Source: an uncultured Myxococcales bacterium (GTDB lineage: Bacteria > Myxococcota_A > Bradymonadia > UBA7976 > UBA1532). Taken from it: 20,850 bases of DNA. Where the stretch lies: contig CALBMW010000218.1 of assembly GCA_937896275.1 (NCBI GenBank), positions 1 through 20,850 of the forward strand, in the 5' to 3' direction. Under the pieces are notes generated by a model. The model did not search any database and had not been told where the DNA came from. It was given only the letters and a program-made list of their open reading frames with translations. Position 1 is the first letter of the stretch, and each line of letters opens with the position of its first letter. Both the position numbers and the translations under genes were made by a program. This document shows, one piece after another, positions 1 through 8,406 of this stretch.

Positions 1-1
1 C

Positions 2-667
2 ACCCCACGCGTCGCCGCCCGCCTCGGCGCGGGTCAAGCCAGCGACATCGTGGCCATCAACGGCAGCACGGGCGCCCTGACCTACACGCGCCCGATGTGG
101 GCCGGCAACATCATGGGCGAGGTGCGGGTCACCACCCCGATCCAGGTGCTGACGGTGCGGGGCTCGGACTTCGATCCGGCGGGGCCGGGGGGGACGGCCA
201 GCGCGGTCGAGGCGATCGGGGCAGGCGTCGATTCGGGGTCGCTGCGCATGAAGTTCATGAAGCTGGAGGGCGTGGAGTCGACCCGACCCGCGCTCACCGA
301 CGCCGACGTGGTGATCGCGGGCGGTCGTGGCCTCAAGGAGCCCGGCAACTTCAAGCTGGTCGAGGCCCTCGCCGATCTGCTGGGCGGGGCCGTGGGTGCC
401 ACGCGGGCCGTAGTGGACGCGGGTTGGGTGCCAAACGATTGGCAGGTGGGGCAGACCGGCAAGGTGGTGGCACCCAATCTCTACATCGCGATCGGCATCA
501 GCGGCGCCATCCAGCACCTCGCCGGCATGAAGGGCTCCAAGACGATCGTGGCGATCAACAAGGACCCCGACGCGCCCATCTTCCAGGTCGCCGACTACGG
601 CCTGGTGGCCGATCTCTTCGACGTCGTCCCCGAGCTGACCGCGAAGTTGGCAGCCCGGAAGGGCTGA
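2..667 (+). CDS. etfA: Electron transfer flavoprotein, alpha subunit (5' partial)
   Basis: EtfA pairs with EtfB to carry electrons from flavin dehydrogenases (for example acyl-CoA dehydrogenases) to the quinone pool. The reading frame is open from base 2, so the true start lies upstream of the window; the GTG at 50 is internal. The visible 221 codons cover the end of the N-terminal domain and the whole FAD-binding C-terminal domain. Seen in order: GGRGLKEPGNF, the FAD-contacting QVGQTGKVVAP, GISGAIQHLAGM, and TIVAINKDPDAPIFQVADYG, which runs into a usual-length tail. EtfB would be expected directly upstream outside the window. The gene is followed by a strong GC hairpin and a 177-base gap, so it is probably not part of the peptide-modification locus that follows. 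Confidence 0.95.
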   Translation, partial: TPRVAARLGAGQASDIVAINGSTGALTYTRPMWAGNIMGEVRVTTPIQVLTVRGSDFDPAGPGGTASAVEAIGAGVDSGSLRMKFMKLEGVESTRPALTDADVVIAGGRGLKEPGNFKLVEALADLLGGAVGATRAVVDAGWVPNDWQVGQTGKVVAPNLYIAIGISGAIQHLAGMKGSKTIVAINKDPDAPIFQVADYGLVADLFDVVPELTAKLAARKG

Positions 668-673
668 GTTGCC

Positions 674-701
674 TCCGGGGCCGGCCCTCGCAGGCCCCGG
701 A
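674..701 (+). terminator. GC-rich hairpin after etfA
   Basis: A perfect 9-bp inverted repeat, TCCGGGGCC (674-682) and GGCCCCGGA (693-701), with a 10-base loop starts seven bases after the etfA stop codon. There is no T-run behind it, so it is a terminator-like or mRNA-protecting hairpin rather than a canonical intrinsic terminator. Confidence 0.4.
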
Positions 702-763
702 CGCTGCCGAGCCACTCCCTCCCACGCCCTCGCACAGGCACCCCCGCGCGATCGTTGAAGTAA

Positions 764-811
764 TCAATATCCATGGGATTCTGGCTCACGCGGGGGGGCC
801 CGGGATATTGA
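764..811. promoter_or_regulatory. Inverted repeat TCAATATCC/GGATATTGA upstream of the PqqD-like gene
   Basis: A perfect 9-bp inverted repeat (764-772 and 803-811, 30-bp spacer) lies in the only AT-richer patch between etfA and the PqqD-like gene, ending 33 bases before the ATG at 845. The two arms are about 39 bases apart (roughly four helical turns), which would suit a dimeric or looping regulator. It could equally be a chance repeat or part of the promoter. I could not place convincing -35 and -10 boxes. Confidence 0.3.
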
Positions 812-844
812 CCTCCGTCGCGGGGCCCAACTAAGGTGCGCGCG

Positions 845-1174
845 ATGAAACCAACCGCCCGGATTCCGGTGCCCGGCCGTCGTATCGCCTCCCGCCTGGT
901 GGCAGGGCGCGCCGTCCTGCTTGACCCATCCGACGACAAGTTGCAGCGTCTCAACGACGTGGGCTCTTTCGTCTGGGAGAGGGTGCTCGAACGCACCCAT
1001 TCGGTGGACGCGATTATCGTAGCGGTCAGCGAGACCTTCGAGGTGGACGCGGTCACAGCGCGGGCGGACGTCGAGGCATTCCTGGGCGACCTCGCCGAGC
1101 GGGGTTTCATCGAGTGGGACGCGGCGCGGACGTCCGCGGACAGCGGATCCTTGGGGGGGGCGGGGTCGATTTGA
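845..1174 (+). CDS. PqqD-like peptide chaperone (RiPP recognition element)
   Basis: This is a 109-residue protein of PqqD type. PqqD proteins are small winged-helix domains that bind the leader of a ribosomal peptide and present it to a radical SAM enzyme. Seen: an N-terminal strand pair with ILLDP-like AVLLDP, then the family's hallmark LNDVGSFVWERVLE (compare LNETA..IW.L), then SVDAIIVAVSETFEVD and the helix ADVEAFLGDLAERGFIEW. The last 16 residues are low-complexity (S/G/A). ATG 845 is chosen because AAGG at 833-836 sits eight bases upstream; an in-frame GTG at 836 would overlap that site. It opens the six-gene plus-strand run, but a 6.9-kb gene separates it from the radical SAM gene it would be expected to serve. 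The fold assignment is from motif pattern, and the partner is inferred from context. Confidence 0.85.
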   Translation: MKPTARIPVPGRRIASRLVAGRAVLLDPSDDKLQRLNDVGSFVWERVLERTHSVDAIIVAVSETFEVDAVTARADVEAFLGDLAERGFIEWDAARTSADSGSLGGAGSI

Positions 1175-1261
1175 CTCCGCCCGAGCGCGTGCGGTCCGCG
1201 GGGCGGCGCGCGTGAGGCAAATATCGATGGGGCGGGGCCGCCGCCCCGGAGGGCGAACGCA

Positions 1262-4200
1262 GTGATGAGCATCCACCGGGGCGTCGTGGTCGTGGTCGTG
1301 GGCTTGGGGGCCCTCCTGGCCGCAGGGTGTTCCTGCGACGGCGGGTCGGGCGGCAGCAGCCTGGCGGTGCGCTTCGTCGCGCCGGCCGAGGGGCAGGCCC
1401 TGGGGTGTGCCGAGGACGGGGACCGCGAGACCGACGACGCCATCGAGTTCGACGTCGAGATCGCCGTCGAGCTCGGCGCGGGCGACAACACGGGCCTCGC
1501 GGTGCGGTTGACGCTGGTCGACTCGACGCAGACCGCCCAGGCGGACGTGCCGACCTCCGGGCTGGTGACCTTCAGCGGCTTCGCGCTGCCCCTCGGCACC
1601 TCGGTACTCCGCGCCGAGCTGTTCGACGGCGCCGACGTGATCGCCAAGGCCGATCGCGGCGTGGTCGCGGCCATCGATCCGGCCAACGATCCCGACTGCG
1701 CGGCGGTCGCGACGACGCTGCGCTTCACCGCGCCCGCCGCGGGCGCCACCTTCGGTGCCTCGGACGACGCGGACGGGAGCCTGGCCAACGATCTCCAGCT
1801 CGACCTCGCGGTGGCCATCGACGGGCCCGTCACGGGGAACGTGGTCTTCACCATCGACGGCACGCCCGCGGGCAGCGCCACGGTCCAGGACGGCGCCGCG
1901 GGGCTCACCGGGGCCACCCTGGCCATCGGGGACGGCGCGGCCCGGGCCCACGTGGTCGAGGCCACCGTGCAAACGCCGACCGGCCCCGTGTCCGACTCGG
2001 TGAGCGTGAACACAGAGGTCGCGAGCTGCACCCTGGCCGTCACGCCGCAGCCGGGTGAGGCCGCCTGCGACCTCGGCGCGGCCGACGACGCCGATCCGGT
2101 GGCGCCGGGGCTGCAGGTCGATCTCGAGGCCGTCACGAACTGCGCGTTCGTCACCTTCACGATCAACGGGCAGGCGCAGAACCCGCTCGACGTGTCGCGA
2201 GGCGCGGCGCGCTTCCGGGCCACGCTGCGGGCTGGCGAGAACACGATCACCGCGTCGGCGGGCACCGAGGGCGGCCTGGCGGGGCAGATCGACGCTTATG
2301 TGCTGCGCGTGGCCGGCGAGGCCGTCGCGGCGCCCTCGCTCGACCTGGCCGAGCTGAGCGTCAACGCCTTCGGGCTGGCGGAGGCCCTGCCGCGCGATGC
2401 GGGGCAGTCGGCGCGCTGGCAGATCACGGGCGCGGCGTCGGGGCTCGCCGCCGGCGCGACCACCACGCTCACCTTCGATCCGCCCGTCGCCGGGGCGCCG
2501 GCCGAGGCCACGGTCGCGGCGGACGGCACCTTCAGCTTCGAGGTCTCGGCCGAGTACTACTGCGGCACCGTCACCGCGGGCGCCACGGATGAATGCGGTA
2601 CGGCCGTCCAGAGCCCCGGCTACGCGGTCTGCTTCGACGCCGTCGAGCCGGCGCTCAGCATCACCGACCCCCAAGACGGGGCGGTCCTGCGCCGGGACGA
2701 CGCCGATCCCGATCGAGCCGGCGTTCAGATCCCCTTCATGGTCGAGGTGGCCGATCCGCGACCCGGGGACATCGACTACGACATCGTCGTGCAGTGCACC
2801 CTGACGCCGCCGGCCTTCCAGGACACCTTCACCCTGGCGGGCGACGAGCTGCCGCGCAGCGCGCTCGTCAACGGCGTGGGCGCGGTGACGGTGACCTTCC
2901 CCGAGGCCGCCTCGGGCGCGTACTTCTGCCGCGCCTGGGCCGATCCCGCCCCCAACGGGCCGGTGGCGGACGTCCTGCAAGTCCAGATCGTCTTCGCGCA
3001 GCCTACCTTCGCGCTGGTCGAGCCGCGGATCGTCGCCGACGGCGCGGTGTGTCTGCGGGCCCCCGTCGTGGTGGGCGGCAGCGGCCAGAGCCTGGACGGC
3101 GCCTCGCTGAGCGCGACCGTGACGCCCGAGGGCGGCGAGGCGCTGCAGCCGGTGCCCTTGAGCGGCGGCGGCGGCCAGTACGCGGTCACCTTCGACGGCG
3201 TGACCGGGCCGGCGGCGCTGCCCGATGGTCGGTACAGCGTGTCCGTGGCTGGCACGGTGGCCGGCGGCGTCGACGTGAACGTGGCGCCCGACGCGGTGCC
3301 CTTCATCGTCGATACGACCGCCCCGGCCCCGGCCTTGGACGCCCCGGCCTTGGACGCGCCCCTCGGCATCGAGGCGGACGCGAACGGCGATCTGTCCGAC
3401 TGTGTGCAGACGACGCTGACGCTGCAGGCGGGCGACGCCAACCCCACGCGGCTCTGCTACACGCTCAACGGCAGCGCCGAGCGCTGCGGCGCGCCCGACG
3501 CGGAGGGTCGCTTCGTCACGCGCGAGGTGTCGCTGCTCGACGGCGACAACGTCCTCTCTGTCACCGCCGTCGATTGCGCCGGCAACGAGGCGACCGCGCC
3601 GGTGGTGATCGCGGCGGCCGGCTGCCCGGCCCGACTGCAGATCGTCGCACCGGCGGACGGCGCGACCTTGGCGCCCGCGGTGGCCGACTTGGATCCCGAC
3701 GCCGACGGCGTCCAGCTCGACGTGCAGGTGGCGAGCGCGCTCGATCCGGGCACCGAGGTGGTCGTGACCGTGGACGGCGAGCCGTCCCCGCCGGTGGCGG
3801 TCGACGCGGACGGCAGCGCCACGGTGCGGATCACCGTGTCGGTGCCCGACATGCCCGAGGGCCCCGTCGAGGTGTCCTTGCAGGCGCGGTCGGTCGGTGG
3901 GCGCTCGATCAGCCCGGTGAACGTCGTGACGCTCGTGTTCGAGGCGCCCACCCTGACGCTCGACGCGATCGATCCCTGCCTCAACGCGACCGTGCCCGAT
4001 CTGGGCGTCGCCGCCGGCTTGCAGATCGTCTTCACCGGCACCAGCACCGGCTTCGCCGAAGGGCAGGACGTCACGCTGACGGCGGCCTGTGGTGGCGCAC
4101 CGTCGATGGCCGCGGCCACGGTGGGCGCCGACGGCGCGTTCACGTTCGAGCCGATCACCCTGCCCGACGAGGCGGACTGCACGTTGACCGCGCGTGCCGT

Positions 4201-7200
4201 GGATCCGGCCGGACAGGCCGCCGAGATGCAGGCGCTGGTCGCCGTGGACCGCGTGGCACCGCTGGTCATCGTCCGGCGTCCGGCCGACGGAGCGCTGGTG
4301 ACCGTCGCCGACGACGCCGACCAGAACACCGATGGCATCCAGATCACGCCGCAGATCGACGTCTGTGGCGCGGCCGGGCAGACGCTGACGGTCCAGTCGT
4401 CGCTCTTCGCAGAAGCGGTCGAGATCGAGGTGCCCGCGGGCGACGGCTGCGTCTCGATCGGGCTGGACCCGCAGACGCTGCCCTTCGGTGAGCTGACCTT
4501 CCGCGGCGACGTTCAGGACGCCTGCGGCAACGCGGGCTCGGGCAGCGCCCTGGCGACGGTGGAGCCCGGCGCGGCCATCCAGATCACCCGCCCGGCCAAC
4601 GACGAGGTGATCAACGCGGCCGACGACCTCGACCTCGGCGCGGACGGCTGCCAGGTGCGCCTGCAGGCCACGCTGGCCGCCTTCGGGGCCGGGGCGGAGT
4701 TCGCGGTCTGCACCAACATCGATCAGGGGGACGCCGATCCCCTCTGCGCCGGGGCGTTCAGCGCGCTGGGCGCTGACGGCGCCTGCACGGTGCTCGGGCA
4801 GGACGCGGGCCTGCAGTGCGATCTGACCCTGCGCGACGGCGTGCACACGCTCACCGTGGTGGGCGCCTTCGGCGAGCGCGTGCAGTCGTTGCCGGTGACC
4901 GTGGACGTGGACTGCACCCGGCCAACGGTGCAGGCGATCCAGGTGGTCGAGGCAGGCGCCGACGACTGCGTGAACCGGCGCGAGCGCGGCAACATCGACG
5001 CCGCGGGCGACACCGCGATGGTCAGGGTCCGCGTCACCATGGATGGCGTCGAGGACGGCGAAGGCGTGGCCCTTCGGCGAGCCGACGACAGCGTGCTGGC
5101 GCGTGGCCCGGTGACCGACGGAGCACTCGAGGTCAACGTGACGCTCGAGCCCGGCAACTACGTGCTGCACGCCCAGGGCCACGACACCGCGGGCAACCCC
5201 CTCGCGGCCCCCGGCGAGCCGGGCGCGACGACCTATGCGTTCCGCGTGGACACCCGCGCGCCCGCGCCGGCGGTGGTGAACCTGATGCCGGGCATGTGCC
5301 TCGGCGCAGCCATCGACGCCGACGGGGGCACGGGCGGCTTGCAGTATGCGGTCGTGGCCAACACCGGCGCCGAGGCCAACGAGACCGTGGACGTCGCCCT
5401 CGACGTCGACGGCGCGCAGGCCGCCGAGATGACGATGGCGCCCGAGGCCACCTTCGACGCGCTCACCTTCGCCGAGGGCCCCAACGCCGTGACGCTCACC
5501 GCGACAGACACCTGCGGCAACGTCGGCAGCGTCGGGGGCTTCCAACTCGCGGATGGGCGCCCCGACTGGTCGGCGCCGCTGCCCGTGGCGGTGCGCACCG
5601 ACTCAATCGCCCCCGCGCTCACGCTGGGCGGAGTGGCCGAGGCCGCCACCCTGGGGGCCGCCGCGGACGCCGACGGCGACGCGTCGAACGGCTTCCAGAT
5701 CGGCTTGACGACCACCTTCGCGCCGCTCGATGGCATCGAGGCGGGTCAGGAGATCCGCTTCCGCACCGGCGAGCAGCGGCTCAGCACCGCGCCGGCCACC
5801 GTGCTGGTCCCCGAGGGCCTCGCCGGGCCCGTGCCGGCCACCGTGACGCTGCCGCCCGGGCCCCACGCGCTGAGCGCGCGGGCGAGCGACACCTGCGGCA
5901 ACCTGGGGGTCAGCCCCACGGTCAACGTGCAGGTCGACATCCAGGGCTGCGCCAGCCAGCTCACCACCTTCGCGCAGAGCCCGGTGGTGCTCGGCGCAGC
6001 CGATGGTCTGCGCCAGGGAGACAACCTCGTGGTGGACCTGGCGGGCACGGTGAGCCTGCTGGACGCGAACTGCGCCAACGGCGTGGCCGACATCGTCATC
6101 GACGACGCCCCGCTCGGCCTCGCGGTCTCCGTGGGCGCAGGCGGGGTCGCCTTCCCCGGTGTGATGCTGCCGCGCGGCCAGCACCAGGTGCGCCTGCGCG
6201 TGAACCTGGACGGCACGCAGACCGACTCGATCGTGCAGGAGGTCGTGATCGACTTCGACTCGCCGGTGGTCGCCATCACCGAGCCGGCGGGCGTGGAGCC
6301 GGTCGCGGTGACCACCGACATTCGAAACGGCGTCGGTGGTCAGCAGATGCGGGTGACGGCCAGCATCGCCGAGGGCGTGGCCGACAGCAGCCGCACGGCG
6401 GTCCTCAGCATCGACGACGTCGAGGTGGCGGGCCCGATCGCGGCCGACGGTGTGGCGGTGCTGTTCACGCCGGTCACCGTGCCGGCGGGCGTCCACACGC
6501 TGAAGGTGTGCGTGACCGACGGCGCCGGCAACACCGACTGCAGCAGCCTCATCATCAACGCCGATCCCTCGGCGCCGGGCGGCTTCGTGCTGCTGTCGAA
6601 CATCACGGATCCGCGCCGGACCGAGGTGCAATTCACCCTGACGGCGCCCGGCGACGACAACGCGGGCGGCGGCCCGGTGGTCGGCTTCATGCTACGCCGC
6701 GCGGACGCCGCCATCGCCGACGAGGCGGGCTGGGACGCGGCGACCGACGTCACCAACCTGGTGGTGACCCCGGTGGTGGTGGCGGACCCGGGTATTCAGC
6801 AGGTTCTGCTGGTGCGGGGCCTGGAGCTGAACAAGCTCCACAACGTCTCGGTGCGCGCGGTGGACGACGTGGGTCGCCTGGGGCCGGTCACGTCGGTGGC
6901 GGTCGACCTGCGGTTGACCCAGACCACCTTCGATCTGGCGCCCGTGGGCGCGGCGGCGTGGGGCAGCGACACCTTCGCGAACAGCAACAGCCAGGTGGCC
7001 GGGATCGGCGACATGGACGGCGACGGCTTCGACGACCTGTTGGTGTTCGGCACGACGGCCGCCGGCGTGTCGGGCGCGGGGGTGGTCTTCGGCGCGGCGG
7101 ACGGTGCCGGGGAGCTGCGGGTGCTCAACCCGGTCGGCGCCTCCTCGTTCTATGCGACGGCCGGCGCGCCGCTGGGTGACGTCAACGGCGACGGCGCGCC

Positions 7201-8182
7201 CGACGTCGCGCTGTCGGGCTACCTGGCGGGCTTCGCGGGCTCGGAGCTCGCGATCTACTTCGGTTGCACGGCGGCCAACGCGAACTGCCGCGACGACATC
7301 CAGGATCCGGACGCGCGCGTCAGCTTCACCGGCGGGCGCTTCTGGTCCTATGTCGCGGGCGCCGGCAACTTCGTCGTGCGCAACGACGGTGGCATCGGCG
7401 ACATCGTGGTCGGCGGCGACGGCGCGGGCGCGAGTCACATCACGGTGATCGCGGGGCGTGCCGCCTGGCCGGCCCTCCCGGCCGCCCTCGAGGTCAACGC
7501 CCCCGACGCGGTGAACGGCATCCACGAGCTGCAGAGCGTCGTCGGCCGCGCAGGCTTCTATCTGGCCGGCGTGGGCGATCTGGACGGGGACGGCGCCGAT
7601 GATCTGGTCACGGGCGGCGGCCCCAACCTGAACACGACCGAGGTGTGGTACGGCGGAGACGCGCTGCCCGCGACGGTGGCGTCCGACCCGGGCCGCGTCC
7701 TGGTCAACCCGTGCCCGGCCTCCAGCCCGTCCTTCGGCTCGTTCATCGTGGGCGGCTTCGACCTCGACGACGATGCCGACGCGCGGCCCGACTTCATCGT
7801 GGGCAACCGGACCAACAAGCGCCTCGCGGTCTTCGATCAGGATCTAGTCTCGATCGAGTGCATCTCGCGGGGCGAGGCTCAGTGGGGCCGCATCTTCGAC
7901 ATCGTCGGTGACGTCGACGGCGACGGCGACCTGGATCTCATCGCGACGCACGCCGATCCGGCCAACCCCACCTGCCGCGTGTTCTACAACGACGGCACGG
8001 CGCACTTCGGCATCGGCGCCGGGGTGGGCGCGGCCCGCACCGCCAACGTGCGGCTCGACACGCCGGTCAATCAGAAGCTTTCGGTGTCGCGCGCGGGTCG
8101 CTTCGACGGCGACGCGCGCGACGATCTCGCGGCGATCATCAAGCTGCCCGGCGGCAACCTGCGCGTGATCATCTACCACTGA
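1262..8182 (+). CDS. Giant Ig-like repeat / FG-GAP surface lipoprotein
   Basis: This 2306-residue secreted lipoprotein has a positive N-terminus, a V/L/A-rich segment and lipobox LAAGC with the lipidated Cys at residue 23. The next residue is Ser, not Asp, which favours outer-membrane sorting. Residues about 30-1770 are a string of Ig-like modules. Many open with a variant of PADGA-L followed by an acidic DDAD...DG-Q motif (for example near 154, 464, 792, 1002, 1106 and 1453) and contain paired Cys residues. A fibronectin-III-like segment follows at about 1770-1885. The C-terminal 400 residues carry FG-GAP/VCBS calcium-loop repeats (GDMDGDGFDD near 1914, GDVNGDGAPD near 1971, GDLDGDGADD near 2104, GDVDGDGDLD near 2215, GRFDGDARDD near 2279), a likely beta-propeller. 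GGAGGG at 1248-1253 supports GTG 1262; ATG 1265 is the alternative. The exact role is unknown; adhesion or ligand binding is an inference. It is flanked on both sides by peptide-modification genes on the same strand. Confidence 0.88.
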   Translation: MMSIHRGVVVVVVGLGALLAAGCSCDGGSGGSSLAVRFVAPAEGQALGCAEDGDRETDDAIEFDVEIAVELGAGDNTGLAVRLTLVDSTQTAQADVPTSGLVTFSGFALPLGTSVLRAELFDGADVIAKADRGVVAAIDPANDPDCAAVATTLRFTAPAAGATFGASDDADGSLANDLQLDLAVAIDGPVTGNVVFTIDGTPAGSATVQDGAAGLTGATLAIGDGAARAHVVEATVQTPTGPVSDSVSVNTEVASCTLAVTPQPGEAACDLGAADDADPVAPGLQVDLEAVTNCAFVTFTINGQAQNPLDVSRGAARFRATLRAGENTITASAGTEGGLAGQIDAYVLRVAGEAVAAPSLDLAELSVNAFGLAEALPRDAGQSARWQITGAASGLAAGATTTLTFDPPVAGAPAEATVAADGTFSFEVSAEYYCGTVTAGATDECGTAVQSPGYAVCFDAVEPALSITDPQDGAVLRRDDADPDRAGVQIPFMVEVADPRPGDIDYDIVVQCTLTPPAFQDTFTLAGDELPRSALVNGVGAVTVTFPEAASGAYFCRAWADPAPNGPVADVLQVQIVFAQPTFALVEPRIVADGAVCLRAPVVVGGSGQSLDGASLSATVTPEGGEALQPVPLSGGGGQYAVTFDGVTGPAALPDGRYSVSVAGTVAGGVDVNVAPDAVPFIVDTTAPAPALDAPALDAPLGIEADANGDLSDCVQTTLTLQAGDANPTRLCYTLNGSAERCGAPDAEGRFVTREVSLLDGDNVLSVTAVDCAGNEATAPVVIAAAGCPARLQIVAPADGATLAPAVADLDPDADGVQLDVQVASALDPGTEVVVTVDGEPSPPVAVDADGSATVRITVSVPDMPEGPVEVSLQARSVGGRSISPVNVVTLVFEAPTLTLDAIDPCLNATVPDLGVAAGLQIVFTGTSTGFAEGQDVTLTAACGGAPSMAAATVGADGAFTFEPITLPDEADCTLTARAVDPAGQAAEMQALVAVDRVAPLVIVRRPADGALVTVADDADQNTDGIQITPQIDVCGAAGQTLTVQSSLFAEAVEIEVPAGDGCVSIGLDPQTLPFGELTFRGDVQDACGNAGSGSALATVEPGAAIQITRPANDEVINAADDLDLGADGCQVRLQATLAAFGAGAEFAVCTNIDQGDADPLCAGAFSALGADGACTVLGQDAGLQCDLTLRDGVHTLTVVGAFGERVQSLPVTVDVDCTRPTVQAIQVVEAGADDCVNRRERGNIDAAGDTAMVRVRVTMDGVEDGEGVALRRADDSVLARGPVTDGALEVNVTLEPGNYVLHAQGHDTAGNPLAAPGEPGATTYAFRVDTRAPAPAVVNLMPGMCLGAAIDADGGTGGLQYAVVANTGAEANETVDVALDVDGAQAAEMTMAPEATFDALTFAEGPNAVTLTATDTCGNVGSVGGFQLADGRPDWSAPLPVAVRTDSIAPALTLGGVAEAATLGAAADADGDASNGFQIGLTTTFAPLDGIEAGQEIRFRTGEQRLSTAPATVLVPEGLAGPVPATVTLPPGPHALSARASDTCGNLGVSPTVNVQVDIQGCASQLTTFAQSPVVLGAADGLRQGDNLVVDLAGTVSLLDANCANGVADIVIDDAPLGLAVSVGAGGVAFPGVMLPRGQHQVRLRVNLDGTQTDSIVQEVVIDFDSPVVAITEPAGVEPVAVTTDIRNGVGGQQMRVTASIAEGVADSSRTAVLSIDDVEVAGPIAADGVAVLFTPVTVPAGVHTLKVCVTDGAGNTDCSSLIINADPSAPGGFVLLSNITDPRRTEVQFTLTAPGDDNAGGGPVVGFMLRRADAAIADEAGWDAATDVTNLVVTPVVVADPGIQQVLLVRGLELNKLHNVSVRAVDDVGRLGPVTSVAVDLRLTQTTFDLAPVGAAAWGSDTFANSNSQVAGIGDMDGDGFDDLLVFGTTAAGVSGAGVVFGAADGAGELRVLNPVGASSFYATAGAPLGDVNGDGAPDVALSGYLAGFAGSELAIYFGCTAANANCRDDIQDPDARVSFTGGRFWSYVAGAGNFVVRNDGGIGDIVVGGDGAGASHITVIAGRAAWPALPAALEVNAPDAVNGIHELQSVVGRAGFYLAGVGDLDGDGADDLVTGGGPNLNTTEVWYGGDALPATVASDPGRVLVNPCPASSPSFGSFIVGGFDLDDDADARPDFIVGNRTNKRLAVFDQDLVSIECISRGEAQWGRIFDIVGDVDGDGDLDLIATHADPANPTCRVFYNDGTAHFGIGAGVGAARTANVRLDTPVNQKLSVSRAGRFDGDARDDLAAIIKLPGGNLRVIIYH
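3326..3355 (+). repeat. 15-bp tandem duplication inside the giant lipoprotein gene
   Basis: GCCCCGGCCTTGGAC occurs twice head to tail (3326-3340, 3341-3355) without mismatch. It adds five residues (APALD twice) at the linker between two Ig-like modules and keeps the frame. It looks like a recent slippage event. Confidence 0.85.
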
Positions 8183-8200
8183 GCCGGCCAACGGGCCCCC

Positions 8201-8218
8201 GCCGCCCTTTCCGGCGGC
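8201..8218 (+). promoter_or_regulatory. Small hairpin before the precursor gene
   Basis: GCCGCC (8201-8206) and GGCGGC (8213-8218) form a 6-bp stem with loop CTTTCC in the 52-base gap between the giant lipoprotein gene and the small peptide gene. It lies four bases upstream of the AGGAG ribosome site. It could serve as an mRNA processing or 5'-protecting element that lets the short gene be expressed differently from the long one. This is weak evidence in such GC-rich DNA. Confidence 0.25.
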
Positions 8219-8221
8219 ACC

Positions 8222-8226
8222 AGGAG
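8222..8226 (+). promoter_or_regulatory. Ribosome binding site deciding the precursor start
   Basis: AGGAG lies eight bases upstream of GTG 8235. An in-frame GTG at 8226 overlaps this site and is therefore a poorer start. Confidence 0.6.
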
Positions 8227-8234
8227 TGACGACC

Positions 8235-8399
8235 GTGAACGACGAACCGAATCGCGAGCGCAAGGAGCCGCGCCGCGCGCGCCGCACCTATGAGAAGCCC
8301 GGCTTCATGACGTCGCTGGCCTTCGAGCGGACCTCGCTGGCCTGCGGCAACCTCAACCAGGCCTCTGGACCACCCTTCTTCTGCAACAACCAGTCGTAG
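8235..8399 (+). CDS. Putative RiPP precursor peptide, 54 aa
   Basis: A 54-residue gene fills the space between the giant lipoprotein gene and the kinase-like gene, with only seven bases to the latter. Residues 1-18 are highly charged and hydrophilic (MNDEPNRERKEPRRARRT). Then come YEKPGF (19-24), an AFERTSLACG stretch (29-38) and a polar, Cys-containing tail ending ACGNLNQASG...FFCNNQS. Cysteines are at 37 and 50, and the last residue is Ser54. A charged leader followed by a short Cys/Ser/Asn/Gly-rich C-terminal core fits a substrate of the neighbouring radical SAM/SPASM enzyme. I recall small peptides with a Y-x-KP...FE...LACG pattern beside similar enzymes, but cannot check that here. No homologue is asserted. 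Start GTG 8235 has AGGAG upstream. It was too short for a 60-codon ORF filter and would be easily missed. Confidence 0.75.
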   Translation: MNDEPNRERKEPRRARRTYEKPGFMTSLAFERTSLACGNLNQASGPPFFCNNQS

Positions 8400-8406
8400 C
8401 CCACGG

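Noticed and set aside
764..5545. A 1593-codon open frame on the minus strand opposite the giant lipoprotein gene
   Set aside because: It is His/Arg/Gly/Ala-rich with no domain or signal, and mirrors the codon-position GC bias of the plus-strand gene, which has a lipobox, Ig-like and FG-GAP motifs. It is a shadow frame.
2593..7179. Long plus-strand frames (632 and 787 codons) inside the giant lipoprotein gene
   Set aside because: Arg/Gly/Ala-rich +1 or +2 frame shadows without ribosome sites or recognisable motifs.
8226..8234. Earlier GTG start for the precursor peptide
   Set aside because: It overlaps the AGGAG ribosome site that is well spaced for GTG 8235.
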